From Sphingomonadales bacterium (GTDB lineage Bacteria > Pseudomonadota > Alphaproteobacteria > Sphingomonadales > Sphingomonadaceae): DNA of 52,990 nt. The notes beneath the pieces are model-generated. The model saw only the letters and a program-made list of their open reading frames with translations. It ran no database searches and was not told the DNA's origin. The position numbers and the translations under genes were made by a program. The stretch covers positions 1 through 52,990 of the forward strand of contig JAIYAY010000030.1 of the NCBI GenBank assembly GCA_027488785.1, written 5' to 3'. Shown piece by piece: positions 7,810 to 16,697 of the stretch (position 1 is its first letter; the number at the start of each line of letters is the position of its first letter).

Positions 7810-9058
7810 CGGCCACTTTCTCCATCAATTTACGGGCAATCACGTCCTTGGCGCTTTCGGGCCAGCTTTCAACGCCATTCTGTGTAACGATATGAAACGC
7901 ATTATTTGCGCCGCCCATCACGTCGCCGGAAACGTCATTGGCGACAATCCAGTCGCAACCCTTTTTGGTAAGCTTTGCCTGCGCATGTTCGACAATCTTC
8001 TCTGTCTCGGCCGCAAAACCGATGAGCAGCTTTGGACGATTGGCGTGCGTTGCGAGGCTGGCGAGGATATCGGGATTTTCGGTTAAGTTGAGCGCGGGGA
8101 TTTCGCCGCCGTCTTTCTTGATTTTTTGCTCCGGCGCTTGTGCTGCGCGCCAATCAGCGACGGCAGCCACTAGAATGGCGGCGTCAACGGGTAAGGCTCT
8201 TTCTACTGCCGCCTGCATTTCGAGGGCAGTTTCAACATCTATCCGGGCTACGCTGGGCGGGGTTGCCAAATGGACGGGACCGGCAATGAGCGTGACCTCA
8301 GCGCCAAGGTCTGCAGCGGCGGCGGCGATGGCAAAGCCTTGACGCCCCGAAGAACGGTTGGCGATATAGCGCACGGGGTCAATCGCCTCATGCGTTGGGC
8401 CAGCGGTTACAAGGATACGCTTTCCAGACAAGGGGCGATGCGCCTGCGCCGGCGTCAGCCCAGCACCACTTGGAACCGTCGTTGGTGAACGTCCGGATGT
8501 CAGCGTTACATCGAAATCATGCCCCAACATGGCGCAAATCTGTTCGGCAATGGCGGGTGGCTCGGGCAGGCGTCCGGGGCCAAATTCGCCGCACGCCATG
8601 CTGCCTTCATCAGGCTGCATGATGTGGACGCCATCTGCACGCAATTGCGCCAAATTCCGCTGTGTTGCGGGATGGTTCCACATGCGGACATTCATCGCGG
8701 GAACGGCAAGCACGGGCTTATCCGTCGCCAGCAAAATGGTGGTCGCGAGGTCGTCGGATATGCCCGCTGCCATTTTCGCCAATATGTTGGCGGTTGCAGG
8801 GCAAATGACGACCAAGTCGGCCTGACGGCTCAACTGAATATGCCCGATCTCGCGTTCTTCCTTTAGGTCGAACATATATCCATATACTTGGTCTTCGGTC
8901 ATTACGGACATGGACAAAGGCGTGACGAATTCGGTCGCACTTTGCGTCATAACCGCGCGCACGGATATGCCTTGCCGTTTGAGTAAGCGGACAAGTTCAA
9001 GCGACTTATACGCCGCAATGCCGCCAGTGACGATTAACAGAATGCGTTTGTTAGACAT
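7790..9058 (-). CDS. coaBC: Bifunctional phosphopantothenoylcysteine decarboxylase / phosphopantothenate-cysteine ligase
   Basis: A 422-residue fusion enzyme for two steps of coenzyme A synthesis. The N-terminal CoaC flavoprotein part has '[11 protein letters not shown]', '[15 protein letters not shown]', '[10 protein letters not shown]' and '[11 protein letters not shown]' with the catalytic Cys. The C-terminal CoaB part begins near residue 200 with '[20 protein letters not shown]' and contains 'NRSSGRQG' and 'AAVADWR' followed by the Lys-rich 'EQKIKKDG'. I start at the ATG of '[13 protein letters not shown]', four bases after the ubiB stop; an upstream in-frame ATG lies inside ubiB. Confidence 0.96.
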   Translation of the reverse strand: MSNKRILLIVTGGIAAYKSLELVRLLKRQGISVRAVMTQSATEFVTPLSMSVMTEDQVYGYMFDLKEEREIGHIQLSRQADLVVICPATANILAKMAAGISDDLATTILLATDKPVLAVPAMNVRMWNHPATQRNLAQLRADGVHIMQPDEGSMACGEFGPGRLPEPPAIAEQICAMLGHDFDVTLTSGRSPTTVPSGAGLTPAQAHRPLSGKRILVTAGPTHEAIDPVRYIANRSSGRQGFAIAAAAADLGAEVTLIAGPVHLATPPSVARIDVETALEMQAAVERALPVDAAILVAAVADWRAAQAPEQKIKKDGGEIPALNLTENPDILASLATHANRPKLLIGFAAETEKIVEHAQAKLTKKGCDWIVANDVSGDVMGGANNAFHIVTQNGVESWPESAKDVIARKLMEKVADALAKG

Positions 9059-9062
9059 TAGT

Positions 9063-10607
9063 TTAACCCCAAACCCACATGCCAGCAGCGCCCAAAGCAC
9101 CCGCTAATGCCGCGACGAATATATAGCGTCCAGCATTGCTCTCGCCCTTACGTTCCCAAATCAGTTGGACGGTCGGCAAGGGGGGCGGTTCGGGCGCGCC
9201 GCCTTTGCGAGGGAGCTGCTCATCCAAACGACGGATGAGGTCGGGTATCATTTTTAGCGTATCGGCTTGCTTGCGCAATCCGTCGGCGAGCATCGCTTCT
9301 GGCCCCAACTCGCCGCGTATCCATTCGCCCACATAAGGCGCGGCTACGTCCCACATGTTGATGCTTGGGTTTAATGAGGTCGCAATGCCTTCAACCATAA
9401 CCATCGTTTTTTGCAGCAGCAACAAATGCGGTTGCGTTTGCATGTCGAAATCGCGGGTTATCGCGAAAAGGCTGTCGAGCATTTGCCCAACCGACAATTC
9501 GCTCACCGGCTTGCCACGCGTTGGCTCGCCCACCGCACGCAGCGCAGTCGCGAATTCGTCGACATTGTGATAGCTGGGCACATATTGCGCTTCAAAATGG
9601 ATTTCGGCGACGCGCTTATAGTTGCCGGTGGTCAGGCCGTAGAGAATTTCCGCCAACCAGAAACGTGCTTGGCGGTTGATCCGGCCCATGATGCCAAAAT
9701 CAATGGCAACGATAGTCCCATCTGCGCGGACGAACAAATTGCCCTGATGCATGTCGGCATGGAAAAAGCCTTCCGAAATCGCTTGCCGCAAAAATGTCAG
9801 GACAAGCTTTTCGGCTAATTTATTGAGGTCATGGCCAGCCGCCTTGAGCGCATCGATATCGGAAATCTTGACGCCGTCTATCCATTCTAGCGTCAGCACG
9901 CGGCCTGACGTCCGGTCCCAATCGATGGTCGGAATATTATAGCCTTCGACCGCGACCATTGCGTCCTTCAGTTCGGATGCGCTTGCCGCCTCACGCCGCA
10001 AATCGAGCTCGCGCAAGGTCCAGCGTTTGAGATTGGCGATAACCAGTTGTGGCCGCAACCGCGCCGCTTCGCCGCCGAGCGCTTCCAAATGCGCGGCTGC
10101 CCATTCGTAGGTTTCAATGTCGCGGGCGAACTGTTCGCGAATGCCGGGGCGAAGCACCTTGATCGCAACGTCCTTGCCTTCGTTCGTCCGGGCACGGTGC
10201 ACCTGCGCAATGGACGCCGCCCCAACAGGCTCAGGGTCGATAAACTCAAATAACGCGGCCGCTGGCTTATTCAGACTGTTGTCGATCTGGGCATAGACCT
10301 GGTCAAATGGCGCGGGCGGTAACTGGTCCTGTAGCATGAGCAGATTATGCGCAGCCTCTTCGCCGATGATGTCGGGCCGGGTGGCCAGCGTTTGGCCAAG
10401 TTTGATGGCGGCGGGACCAATCGCGCGAAATGCACCTGCATAATCTGGCACCTTGGGCTGTATCGTCCCAAAGCGCGCGATGCGGCACAGACGCTTAACT
10501 TGCGCAGGGGTGTTGCGATCCGCCTCAATGGCGCGAAGAGCCCCATGGCGCGCTAATATGCGGCCCCATTTGAGCAAGCGAATGATGTGGGTAACTGGCC
10601 GTGTCAT
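9063..10607 (-). CDS. ubiB: UbiB, atypical kinase-like protein of ubiquinone biosynthesis
   Basis: A 514-residue member of the ABC1/ADCK family. 'KLGQTLATRPDIIGE' contains the family-specific KxGQ motif, 'VAIKVLRPGI' the ATP-binding Lys, 'FFHADMHQGNLFV' the catalytic-loop Asp and Asn, and 'VAIDFGIMGR' the metal-binding DFG-like motif. Two short hydrophobic segments at the extreme C-terminus ('YIFVAALAGALGAAGMWVWG') would anchor it in the membrane. It lies 11 bases after ubiE, so both act in quinone synthesis from one transcript. Confidence 0.96.
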   Translation of the reverse strand: MTRPVTHIIRLLKWGRILARHGALRAIEADRNTPAQVKRLCRIARFGTIQPKVPDYAGAFRAIGPAAIKLGQTLATRPDIIGEEAAHNLLMLQDQLPPAPFDQVYAQIDNSLNKPAAALFEFIDPEPVGAASIAQVHRARTNEGKDVAIKVLRPGIREQFARDIETYEWAAAHLEALGGEAARLRPQLVIANLKRWTLRELDLRREAASASELKDAMVAVEGYNIPTIDWDRTSGRVLTLEWIDGVKISDIDALKAAGHDLNKLAEKLVLTFLRQAISEGFFHADMHQGNLFVRADGTIVAIDFGIMGRINRQARFWLAEILYGLTTGNYKRVAEIHFEAQYVPSYHNVDEFATALRAVGEPTRGKPVSELSVGQMLDSLFAITRDFDMQTQPHLLLLQKTMVMVEGIATSLNPSINMWDVAAPYVGEWIRGELGPEAMLADGLRKQADTLKMIPDLIRRLDEQLPRKGGAPEPPPLPTVQLIWERKGESNAGRYIFVAALAGALGAAGMWVWG

Positions 10608-10618
10608 GAGGTGCGGGG

Positions 10619-11353
10619 TTAAACCTTCCAGCCGCTGTGGATCGCGACCAGACCGCCTAATATGGGCTCAACCTTGGTTTGCACAAAGCCCGCCTCATCT
10701 ATCATGCGTTTGAAATTTTGCATGTCTGGGAACCGGCGGATAGATTCGACCAGATAGCGATAGCTGTCTTCGTCACCAGCAATAGCCTTGCCCAGCTTTG
10801 GCACAAGCTTGTCCGAATAGATGTCGTATATTTGCGCAAGGCCAGGCCATTCAACCGTGGAAAATTCCAGGCAGAAAAAACGGCCGCCATAACGCAGCAC
10901 GCGATGTGCCTCGCGTAGGGCCTTGGGAATGTCCGTGACGTTGCGGATGCCAAAGGCAATTGTGTAGGCATCAAAATGCGCATCGGGGAATGTCAAAGTC
11001 TCGGCATTTTGTGGGGACCAGATGAGGCTATTGATCCCGCGCTCCATGGCGCGTTCCATGCCGACATCCAACATATCTTCGTTAATGTCGGAGACCGTGA
11101 CCTGCGCGCCTGATTTTTCCATGCGGAATGCAATGTCGCCCGTGCCGCCGGCCATGTCGAGAATATCCTCACCCGCGCGTGGCTTTACGCGGCGCACGAA
11201 GGTATCTTTCCACAAACGGTGCATGCCGCCCGACATCGCGTCGTTCATGATGTCATATTTGCGCGCGACATTGGAAAAGACGTCGCCAACGCGCTGCGTC
11301 TTTTCTTCGGGGCTAACTTCCTCATAGCCAAAGGATACGGTTTTATTCATCAT
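10619..11353 (-). CDS. ubiE: Ubiquinone/menaquinone biosynthesis C-methyltransferase
   Basis: A 244-residue S-adenosylmethionine-dependent methyltransferase that adds the ring C-methyl group in ubiquinone synthesis. 'VFSNVARKYDIMNDAMSGG' and 'RLWKD' are the UbiE N-terminal signature, 'ILDMAGGTGDIAFRM' is methyltransferase motif I, and 'FGIRNVTDIPKALREAHRVL' followed by 'FCLEFS' is the family's second signature. An ATG one codon downstream is an equally possible start. It heads the minus-strand run; its promoter should lie in the short gap shared with the MITE-like element beginning 43 bases upstream. Confidence 0.97.
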   Translation of the reverse strand: MMNKTVSFGYEEVSPEEKTQRVGDVFSNVARKYDIMNDAMSGGMHRLWKDTFVRRVKPRAGEDILDMAGGTGDIAFRMEKSGAQVTVSDINEDMLDVGMERAMERGINSLIWSPQNAETLTFPDAHFDAYTIAFGIRNVTDIPKALREAHRVLRYGGRFFCLEFSTVEWPGLAQIYDIYSDKLVPKLGKAIAGDEDSYRYLVESIRRFPDMQNFKRMIDEAGFVQTKVEPILGGLVAIHSGWKV

Positions 11354-11395
11354 CCTGTCTCTAGCCTATTGTTGCGCCAGCCGCAAAGGCTGTTA

Positions 11396-11659
11396 GGGTC
11401 AGGACCACTTAAATCCACCTTCGCGGCGTCAAAATGGCGAAGATATCGAAGCGAAATGACCGCTGCCAGGCAGTCATTCTGCCTGCAAGGGCATTTCGTT
11501 TTGAGATCGATGCCATTTTGGCGTCCGAAGGATTTGACCCATTTTGCCCAGGGCGTCTTTGGCAAGCTTGGACTTAGAACCACTAAGTCCTGCACTTGCC
11601 GCATAGCCCTGAGCAAAATGGCCTCAAACCGCGAAGGTGGATTTAAGTGGTCCTGACCC
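11396..11659. mobile_element. MITE-like element, 264 bp, 31-bp perfect terminal inverted repeats
   Basis: The ends GGGTCAGGACCACTTAAATC... (11396-11426) and its exact reverse complement (11629-11659) flank a non-coding core. TTA directly flanks both sides (11393-11395 and 11660-11662), consistent with a 3-bp target duplication. The core folds into two further hairpins: arms at 11427-11438/11512-11523 with inner stems CGAAATG and CAGGCAG, and arms at 11540-11547/11613-11620 with inner stems GGCAAG and GGACTTAG. No transposase is present, so it would need one elsewhere. It fills most of the ubiE-mutM gap and ends 16 bases before the mutM start. A structured RNA is the alternative reading. Confidence 0.85.
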
Positions 11660-11675
11660 TTAAGTGCAAAATCAT

Positions 11676-12488
11676 ATGCCCGAATTACCCGAAGTCGAAA
11701 CCACTGTCTCCGGCCTGCGCTCTGTCTTGGAAGGCGAGCTTATCGTGCGCGCGGAACCGCGCCGTGCGGATCTGCGCTGGCCGATCCCGCCCGATTTGCG
11801 CCAACGGCTTACGGGCGCGCGCATCGAAGCATTAGGTCGACGCGCCAAATATGGGCTGATCTACACCGACCGGCAGGACGTGTTGATATTTCATTTAGGG
11901 ATGTCCGGCCGTTGGCGTGTTGACCCAGCTGATATCGAAAAGCACGACCATTTCATTCTGGAAACGGCAAGTGGACGCGTGGTTGCACTGAACGACCACC
12001 GCCGTTTCGGGTCGCTGGACATTATCGATTCGCAGCAGATCGACGATTATCGCTTCTTCGCCAAAATGGGACCTGAACCGCTGTCGGATGCGTTCGATGC
12101 CGCAGTTCTGCAAAAGGCACTGCTTGGTCGGAAAGCGCCGATAAAGGCCATGTTGCTCAACCAGAATGTCGTTGCGGGCTTGGGGAATATCTATGTGTGC
12201 GAGGCGCTGCACATGGCGGGCATTGATCCCGTGGCTGTCGCCGCAAGCATCAGCAAAGCGCGGCTGTCTCGCTTGGTCATTGCGATTAAAGAGGTGCTGA
12301 CGGCTGCTATTGCCGCTGGGGGATCTACCTTGCGCGATTTTGCCGCACCCGATGGGGAGCTTGGCTATTTTGCAAAGGACTGGCGCGTCTATGGCCGCGT
12401 AGGTGAAGATTGCGTCTGTGGCAGTAATATATTGCGACGTGTTGATTCGGGAAGATCAACTTTCTATTGCCCGAAATGCCAGCGATAA
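11676..12488 (+). CDS. mutM: Formamidopyrimidine-DNA glycosylase
   Basis: A 270-residue DNA glycosylase/AP lyase for oxidised purines. The start is fixed by chemistry: after Met removal the N-terminus must be Pro-Glu, and 'MPELPEVETTVSGL' begins at this ATG, four codons into the longer open frame. 'AKYGLIYT' carries the conserved Lys, 'MSGRW' and 'NDHRRFG' are DNA-contact loops, and 'LNQNVVAGLGNIYVCEAL' is the helix-two-turn-helix. The C-terminal zinc finger 'CVCGSNILRRV...CPKCQR' keeps four Cys. The ribosome site is poor; the MITE-like element has displaced the upstream region. Confidence 0.97.
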   Translation: MPELPEVETTVSGLRSVLEGELIVRAEPRRADLRWPIPPDLRQRLTGARIEALGRRAKYGLIYTDRQDVLIFHLGMSGRWRVDPADIEKHDHFILETASGRVVALNDHRRFGSLDIIDSQQIDDYRFFAKMGPEPLSDAFDAAVLQKALLGRKAPIKAMLLNQNVVAGLGNIYVCEALHMAGIDPVAVAASISKARLSRLVIAIKEVLTAAIAAGGSTLRDFAAPDGELGYFAKDWRVYGRVGEDCVCGSNILRRVDSGRSTFYCPKCQR

Positions 12489-12596
12489 GGCGGCATTATG
12501 AGGTTGACGAATCTATTGGGCAGGGTTAAGGGCCGCTCCTTCAACAGGCGTACCGCATGGGCGCGCCTCTTCAGATATTGAAATTCGAGGACAAAA

Positions 12597-12860
12597 ATGG
12601 CCAATACGCCGCAAGCAAAAAAGCGTATCCGTCGCAACGCGCGTCGCACTGAAGTGAATGGCGCACGCGTCAGCCGCATCCGTACTTTCATTAAGAAGGT
12701 CGAATCGGCGATTGAACTTGGCGATAAGTCCGCGGCAGTTGCTGCATTGGCCGCAGCGCAGCCAGAATTGGCACGTGGCGTATCCAAAGGCGTCCTGCAC
12801 AAGAACACAGCTTCGCGCAAATTTGGGCGCCTCACAAAGGCGGTCGGCGGTCTCGCTTAA
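12597..12860 (+). CDS. rpsT: 30S ribosomal protein S20
   Basis: An 87-residue basic helical protein binding 16S rRNA early in 30S assembly. '[17 protein letters not shown]', '[10 protein letters not shown]' and the C-terminal '[19 protein letters not shown]' are the family's conserved blocks. A clear ribosome site (GAGGAC) lies about seven bases before the ATG. A strong intrinsic terminator follows 40 bases downstream. The order rpsT-dnaA is common in Alphaproteobacteria. Confidence 0.98.
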   Translation: MANTPQAKKRIRRNARRTEVNGARVSRIRTFIKKVESAIELGDKSAAVAALAAAQPELARGVSKGVLHKNTASRKFGRLTKAVGGLA

Positions 12861-12900
12861 GCGACACTGATGGCGCCGGACCTTCCGGCTTTAGACATTC

Positions 12901-12931
12901 AAAACCCGCCGCAAACACGGCGGGTTTTTCT
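12901..12931 (+). terminator. Intrinsic terminator of rpsT
   Basis: Perfect 10-bp stem AAACCCGCCG (12902-12911) and CGGCGGGTTT (12918-12927) with loop CAAACA, followed by TTTCTTT. GC-rich stem plus T-run immediately downstream of rpsT. Confidence 0.93.
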
Positions 12932-13289
12932 TTGCCAATTGTCACAAAAGTGAAACGTGAGGATTTCCCGCGATTCGGGGCTTACACAATTCAATATATA
13001 TAAAAAATATCATTAAATCATATACTTATTAAATTGATAACGCATTTGCTAGGGTCCCGGCGAGTCAATGCCATTTATTTCATTTTTTTTGCTGCGTTGC
13101 TCTTGATAGACTCGTTTTTTGTTGTCTAAGAAATGCAATCCAGCAACGCATGACGACAGTCGCGCAGTGCCTCACATGGAGAATGATCAGGTACAGAGGC
13201 TGCATTTGGCAACAAATGCGCGGCCAGTCCCCGTTTGTCCCCTGTTCGGTAGATAGCGCGCGGTTGTGTAGTGCTGGTTGGGGTGGAAA
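12932..13289 (+). promoter_or_regulatory. Long AT-rich intergenic leader upstream of dnaA
   Basis: About 355 bases without a supported gene. An AT-rich tract runs from about 12985 to 13045. A dyad TGCGTTGCT (13093-13101) and AGCAACGCA (13142-13150) flanks a TTGATA that could be a -35 box. A hairpin TGCATTTG-GCAA-CAAATGCG lies at 13201-13220, in the likely 5' untranslated region. I find no TTATCCACA-type DnaA boxes, so I do not call an origin here. The region most plausibly carries the dnaA promoter and leader. Confidence 0.55.
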
Positions 13290-14735
13290 ATGGGGGCAGG
13301 CACGTTGGCCGAAGTCAATTCAGTATCGCACAGCAAAATCGGTCTACCAGGCAGTGGGCATGATGCGTCTACATCGCATGCCCGTTTTGACGCCGATTGG
13401 CATAATATCTCCTCCGGCTTGCGTCGCGATTTGGGTGCGCAGGTTTACGGCCAATGGATTCGCTCCATCAGCTTGGGTGACTATTGCGACCTGACGGGTA
13501 CGCTCGAGCTTTTGTTGCCCTCGGACTTTTCGGCAAGCTGGGTCTCCGATCATTATGCCGACCGGCTGCGCTTGGCGTGGTCAAGCACCAATAGCAGCGT
13601 CAAGCAGTTGAAAATTCGCACACGCCCCGGTGCCCCACGTGTAGAATTGCTCCGCGCTTCAACCAATGCAGAACGCGCGGTCGCGCAAGAAACCAGCGAG
13701 GCACAAGCCACGCGGTCGGCACTTGACCCGCGGATGACCTTCGCCAATTTCGTGAAAGGCCAAACCAATGTGCTCGCGCTGAGCGCTGCAGAGCGTGTGG
13801 CGTCGAAAGACAAGCCTTTGTTCAACCCGCTATATCTGCAAGCGGCGACGGGCCAAGGCAAGACGCACCTGATGCATGCCATTGGCCATGCTTATGCCGA
13901 GGTTAATCCCGACGCACAGATTTTATATATGTCTGCCGAAAAATTCATGATGGAATTTGTGACCGCGATGCGGCGCAAGGAAGTCATGGAGTTCAAGGCA
14001 CGTTTGCGTGCTGTTGACGTGCTGTTGATCGACGATATCCAGTTCATCATTGGAAAGGTGTCGACGCAGGAAGAGTTTCTGCACACCATCGATGCCATCA
14101 TTGGCGCAGGCAAACGTTTGGTGGTTTCTGCTGACCGCGCACCGCAAGCGCTGGACGGCGTGGACCAGCGCATATTGTCGCGTCTGTCGATGGGCCTCGT
14201 TGCCGACATTCAACCTGCTGATCTGGAATTGCGCCGTTTGATCCTAGAGCAGCGCCTCGCCAATATGCCAGAGGCGCAGGTGGGTGAAGATGTAGTCGAG
14301 TTTCTGGCCCGCACGATCAGCCGCAATGTCCGCGAACTGGAAGGTGGCTTGAACAAGCTGCTCGCTTATGCCCAGTTAACAGGCAAGCCTGTGACCCGGA
14401 CATTAGCCGAAGAGCAGCTCAAGGATATATTGAGCGCGTGCCGTCGCCGCATCACCATCGACGAAATCCAGCGTGCCGTTTGCGAATATTATCGCATCGA
14501 CCGTAGCGAAATGTCCTCAAAGCGCCGTGCGCGTGCCGTTGTGCGCCCACGCCAGGTCGCCATGTACCTTGCCAAGGTGATGACACCGCGCAGCTATCCT
14601 GAAATCGGACGCAAGTTCGGGGGACGTGACCATAGCACCGTGATCCACGCTGTTCGCTTGGTTGAGGGACTGCGGCAGCAGGATAGCGACATGGACAATG
14701 ATGTGCGCGCGTTGCTCCGCCAGCTCGAAGCTTAG
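13290..14735 (+). CDS. dnaA: Chromosomal replication initiator protein DnaA
   Basis: A 481-residue initiator. Domain I (about 25-100) contains 'YGQWIRSISLGDY'; domain III has Walker A 'AATGQGKTHLMHAIGHAY' near residue 185 and Walker B 'LLIDDIQFI' near 246; domain IV ends with 'SYPEIGRKFGGRDHSTVIHA', the DnaA-box reading helix-turn-helix. Walker A reads GATGQGKT rather than the more usual GGVGLGKT. I chose the ATG at 13290 (preceded by GGGGTGG); a TTG four codons upstream is possible. The stop codon lies in TTAGGTCCTGACC, which resembles the end of the MITE-like element. Confidence 0.96.
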   Translation: MGAGTLAEVNSVSHSKIGLPGSGHDASTSHARFDADWHNISSGLRRDLGAQVYGQWIRSISLGDYCDLTGTLELLLPSDFSASWVSDHYADRLRLAWSSTNSSVKQLKIRTRPGAPRVELLRASTNAERAVAQETSEAQATRSALDPRMTFANFVKGQTNVLALSAAERVASKDKPLFNPLYLQAATGQGKTHLMHAIGHAYAEVNPDAQILYMSAEKFMMEFVTAMRRKEVMEFKARLRAVDVLLIDDIQFIIGKVSTQEEFLHTIDAIIGAGKRLVVSADRAPQALDGVDQRILSRLSMGLVADIQPADLELRRLILEQRLANMPEAQVGEDVVEFLARTISRNVRELEGGLNKLLAYAQLTGKPVTRTLAEEQLKDILSACRRRITIDEIQRAVCEYYRIDRSEMSSKRRARAVVRPRQVAMYLAKVMTPRSYPEIGRKFGGRDHSTVIHAVRLVEGLRQQDSDMDNDVRALLRQLEA

Positions 14736-14813
14736 GTCCTGACCGTAAATTTCCACCCCTTTTCAACAGGCTTTCCAATGATTATCCCGATGATGTGAGT
14801 CGGAGGGATGATT

Positions 14814-15920
14814 ATGAGTCAGTTGTGCGCTTCGTGCGGAGCGACTTCGGCCAATGAAGCCGCTTTCTGCGCCAGCTGCGGGCGTGCGTTGAAGCCAAAA
14901 ATTGCCCAAAAATCCCACAAGTCGGCCGCGAAAAATGGCCGATGGTCGATGACATTTTTGACATCTGCCATGTTGTTGGCGGTAGCCGCATTATATTTCT
15001 GGCTCTTCATTGTGGACGATTTGAAACGGGGCGCAGATATGCCCGGCACCGAAGCGGGAGAGGCTTCAAACCCCGAAGCGCAGATATTTTTCGCAATGAC
15101 CGACGCGAATTTGCGCAGTAAGCCGATGATAAACGGCAGTGTCATATTGGGCAAATTGCCCCGTGGCTCGCAAGTGACGGGTACAATTCAGCCAGGCTCA
15201 GGTGTCGATGGCGGGTGGCTTGAGCTAAGTGATGGCAATGGCTTCGTAGCCTTGGTCAATTTGTCGCAAATTCAGCCGCCGGTGCTGGTAAAGTCGCTCA
15301 ATGATCAACCGTGGGTTGCAGATGGATTTATCGATGTCTGGGCCACGACCCTGTCCGATAGTGCTTTGATTGATCGCTTGCGCGAGGGCACACAGTTGAC
15401 GCTAATAGGGACCACAGCAGATAATTTCATTGAGGTGAAGCTTGCGGATGGTCGCTTCGGATATCTTGCGGACGCACCGTCGATTCTGGCGCGCATTGGA
15501 GGTAAACCAATTGCCATTGGTTTCAATCCTCAGACCTGTGCCTTTTCCGGTGAAATAGGTGCCGAATTTGCCAAGATCGGCGGGCAGTTACGGGCGCAAT
15601 GGCAGGCATTGGAGGCAAAGGAGTTTGCCAGTGAATCTGCCCGTCAAAAGGCCTATGCAGCGGTGGAAGGCAAAAGCAAATATATCCGGCTACGCCGATC
15701 GTTCGAAGGATTGTCGTTAACTGGCCTTGCGCAACATTATGAATCACAATCTTTGTATTTCGATGAGGAGCCAGCGAAAGTTATGGAAGTATTTCGCGCG
15801 CAAGGCTTCGCCATCGGGCGTGATGGATTGTTCACAGGCACGGATCTTTACGCAGGCATCGCCGCCACGCGGGGTGAAGGCGCGGCTTATGGAAAAACCG
15901 AACTCGGCTGCGGCGTATAA
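14814..15920 (+). CDS. Zinc-ribbon membrane protein with two extracytoplasmic SH3-like domains
   Basis: A 368-residue protein of unknown function. Residues 1-25 form a zinc ribbon with two Cys pairs, 'CASCGATSANEAAFCASCG'. A single membrane segment follows at about 45-65 ('FLTSAMLLAVAALYFWLFIV'). The outer part has an SH3-like domain at about 95-150 ('ANLRSKPMINGSVILGKLPR') and a second, weaker one at about 160-220. The C-terminal 130 residues resemble no domain I know. The layout suggests a sensor or envelope protein with a cytoplasmic metal-binding head. GGAGGG six bases before 14814 picks this ATG over the one at 14808. Confidence 0.75.
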   Translation: MSQLCASCGATSANEAAFCASCGRALKPKIAQKSHKSAAKNGRWSMTFLTSAMLLAVAALYFWLFIVDDLKRGADMPGTEAGEASNPEAQIFFAMTDANLRSKPMINGSVILGKLPRGSQVTGTIQPGSGVDGGWLELSDGNGFVALVNLSQIQPPVLVKSLNDQPWVADGFIDVWATTLSDSALIDRLREGTQLTLIGTTADNFIEVKLADGRFGYLADAPSILARIGGKPIAIGFNPQTCAFSGEIGAEFAKIGGQLRAQWQALEAKEFASESARQKAYAAVEGKSKYIRLRRSFEGLSLTGLAQHYESQSLYFDEEPAKVMEVFRAQGFAIGRDGLFTGTDLYAGIAATRGEGAAYGKTELGCGV

Positions 15921-15941
15921 ACGCCGGGGCCTGCATAAAGC

Positions 15942-16595
15942 TTAGCGCTTTTCCTCCGGCGCGACGGAAATTCGGACGGTCTCACCGCCATTTCCGGGGA
16001 AGCCTGTAAACATAGCTTCAACCAGATTTGGCACCAGATAGGGAAGTTTGTTCGAACGCGACTTGGCTTCTGCCTTGCCTTCGAACAAGCGTTTCCCGTC
16101 GCCATTGCGGTCAATTTTTAGATCCAGATTGGCGGTATACACAGTGAAACTATCCACGTCATATGGTCGGTTGAAGCCGCTGTAGAGGAACGGGTCATAA
16201 AAGCCCATGACATAGCGCGCGCCGCGACGTGTACGCACAACATAGGGGCGGTAGAAGCCGCCAAAGCCCCAATAAGGATCGTAAAACGGATCCTGGCGCA
16301 CGATGTTGCGTTCCTTGCCTGTATCCACGGCATAATCGAGCGAGACGGTCATGTCGGCGGTTGCGCCCGATGCTGGCACATAACCGATTTTCTGCAGCTC
16401 ATTAGCGACTAATGCGGCATATTGGCCAAATTCGATGCCACCTGTATTGGCGGGATTGGCCGCGCGGATCGCAAAGGTCTGACCCTGCGGCGCGGGCAGT
16501 TCCTGAAAGCGCGAAACATCGGCGTTAAAGGGCGTCGCGCATGCACCTAAAGCAAGCAGCGCCAAAGGAGCGAGAAAAGTTGCGACCTTTTTCAT
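15942..16595 (-). CDS. DUF4136 domain-containing lipoprotein
   Basis: A 217-residue predicted outer-membrane or periplasmic lipoprotein. The signal peptide ends in the lipobox 'LGAC' with Cys at about 19. The mature part has the DUF4136 pattern: a first strand block 'TFAIRAANP', 'YAALVANELQKIGY', an aromatic, Gly-rich stretch 'QDPFYDPYWGFGGFYRPYV', and 'FTVYTANLDLKI' followed by 'LFEGKAEAKSRS'. The role of the family is not known. It is separated by about 100 bases from trpS and reads away from it. Confidence 0.85.
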   Translation of the reverse strand: MKKVATFLAPLALLALGACATPFNADVSRFQELPAPQGQTFAIRAANPANTGGIEFGQYAALVANELQKIGYVPASGATADMTVSLDYAVDTGKERNIVRQDPFYDPYWGFGGFYRPYVVRTRRGARYVMGFYDPFLYSGFNRPYDVDSFTVYTANLDLKIDRNGDGKRLFEGKAEAKSRSNKLPYLVPNLVEAMFTGFPGNGGETVRISVAPEEKR

Positions 16596-16697
16596 CCATA
16601 CATTCCCTTCAAAAGCAGCCAGGTAACGACTTGTAACTTACCCGCAAAAATTAAGTTGGTTTCGCTGAACTGCGGTTGAACAACGACATAATTGTAT

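Noticed and set aside
11219-11656. Open frames across the MITE-like element (both strands)
   Set aside because: They run through the inverted repeats and neighbouring ubiE without any protein family pattern or start signals; the repeats themselves explain the open frames.
13046-13054. Another TAGGGTC word upstream of dnaA
   Set aside because: Only seven bases match the MITE end and nothing beyond; expected by chance.
12932-13289. Chromosome origin upstream of dnaA
   Set aside because: AT-rich but no TTATCCACA-type boxes on either strand; single 8/9 matches occur inside acd and dapB and are expected by chance.
13150-13494. 114-residue frame overlapping the dnaA start
   Set aside because: Shadow of dnaA in another frame; no ribosome site and no recognisable domain.
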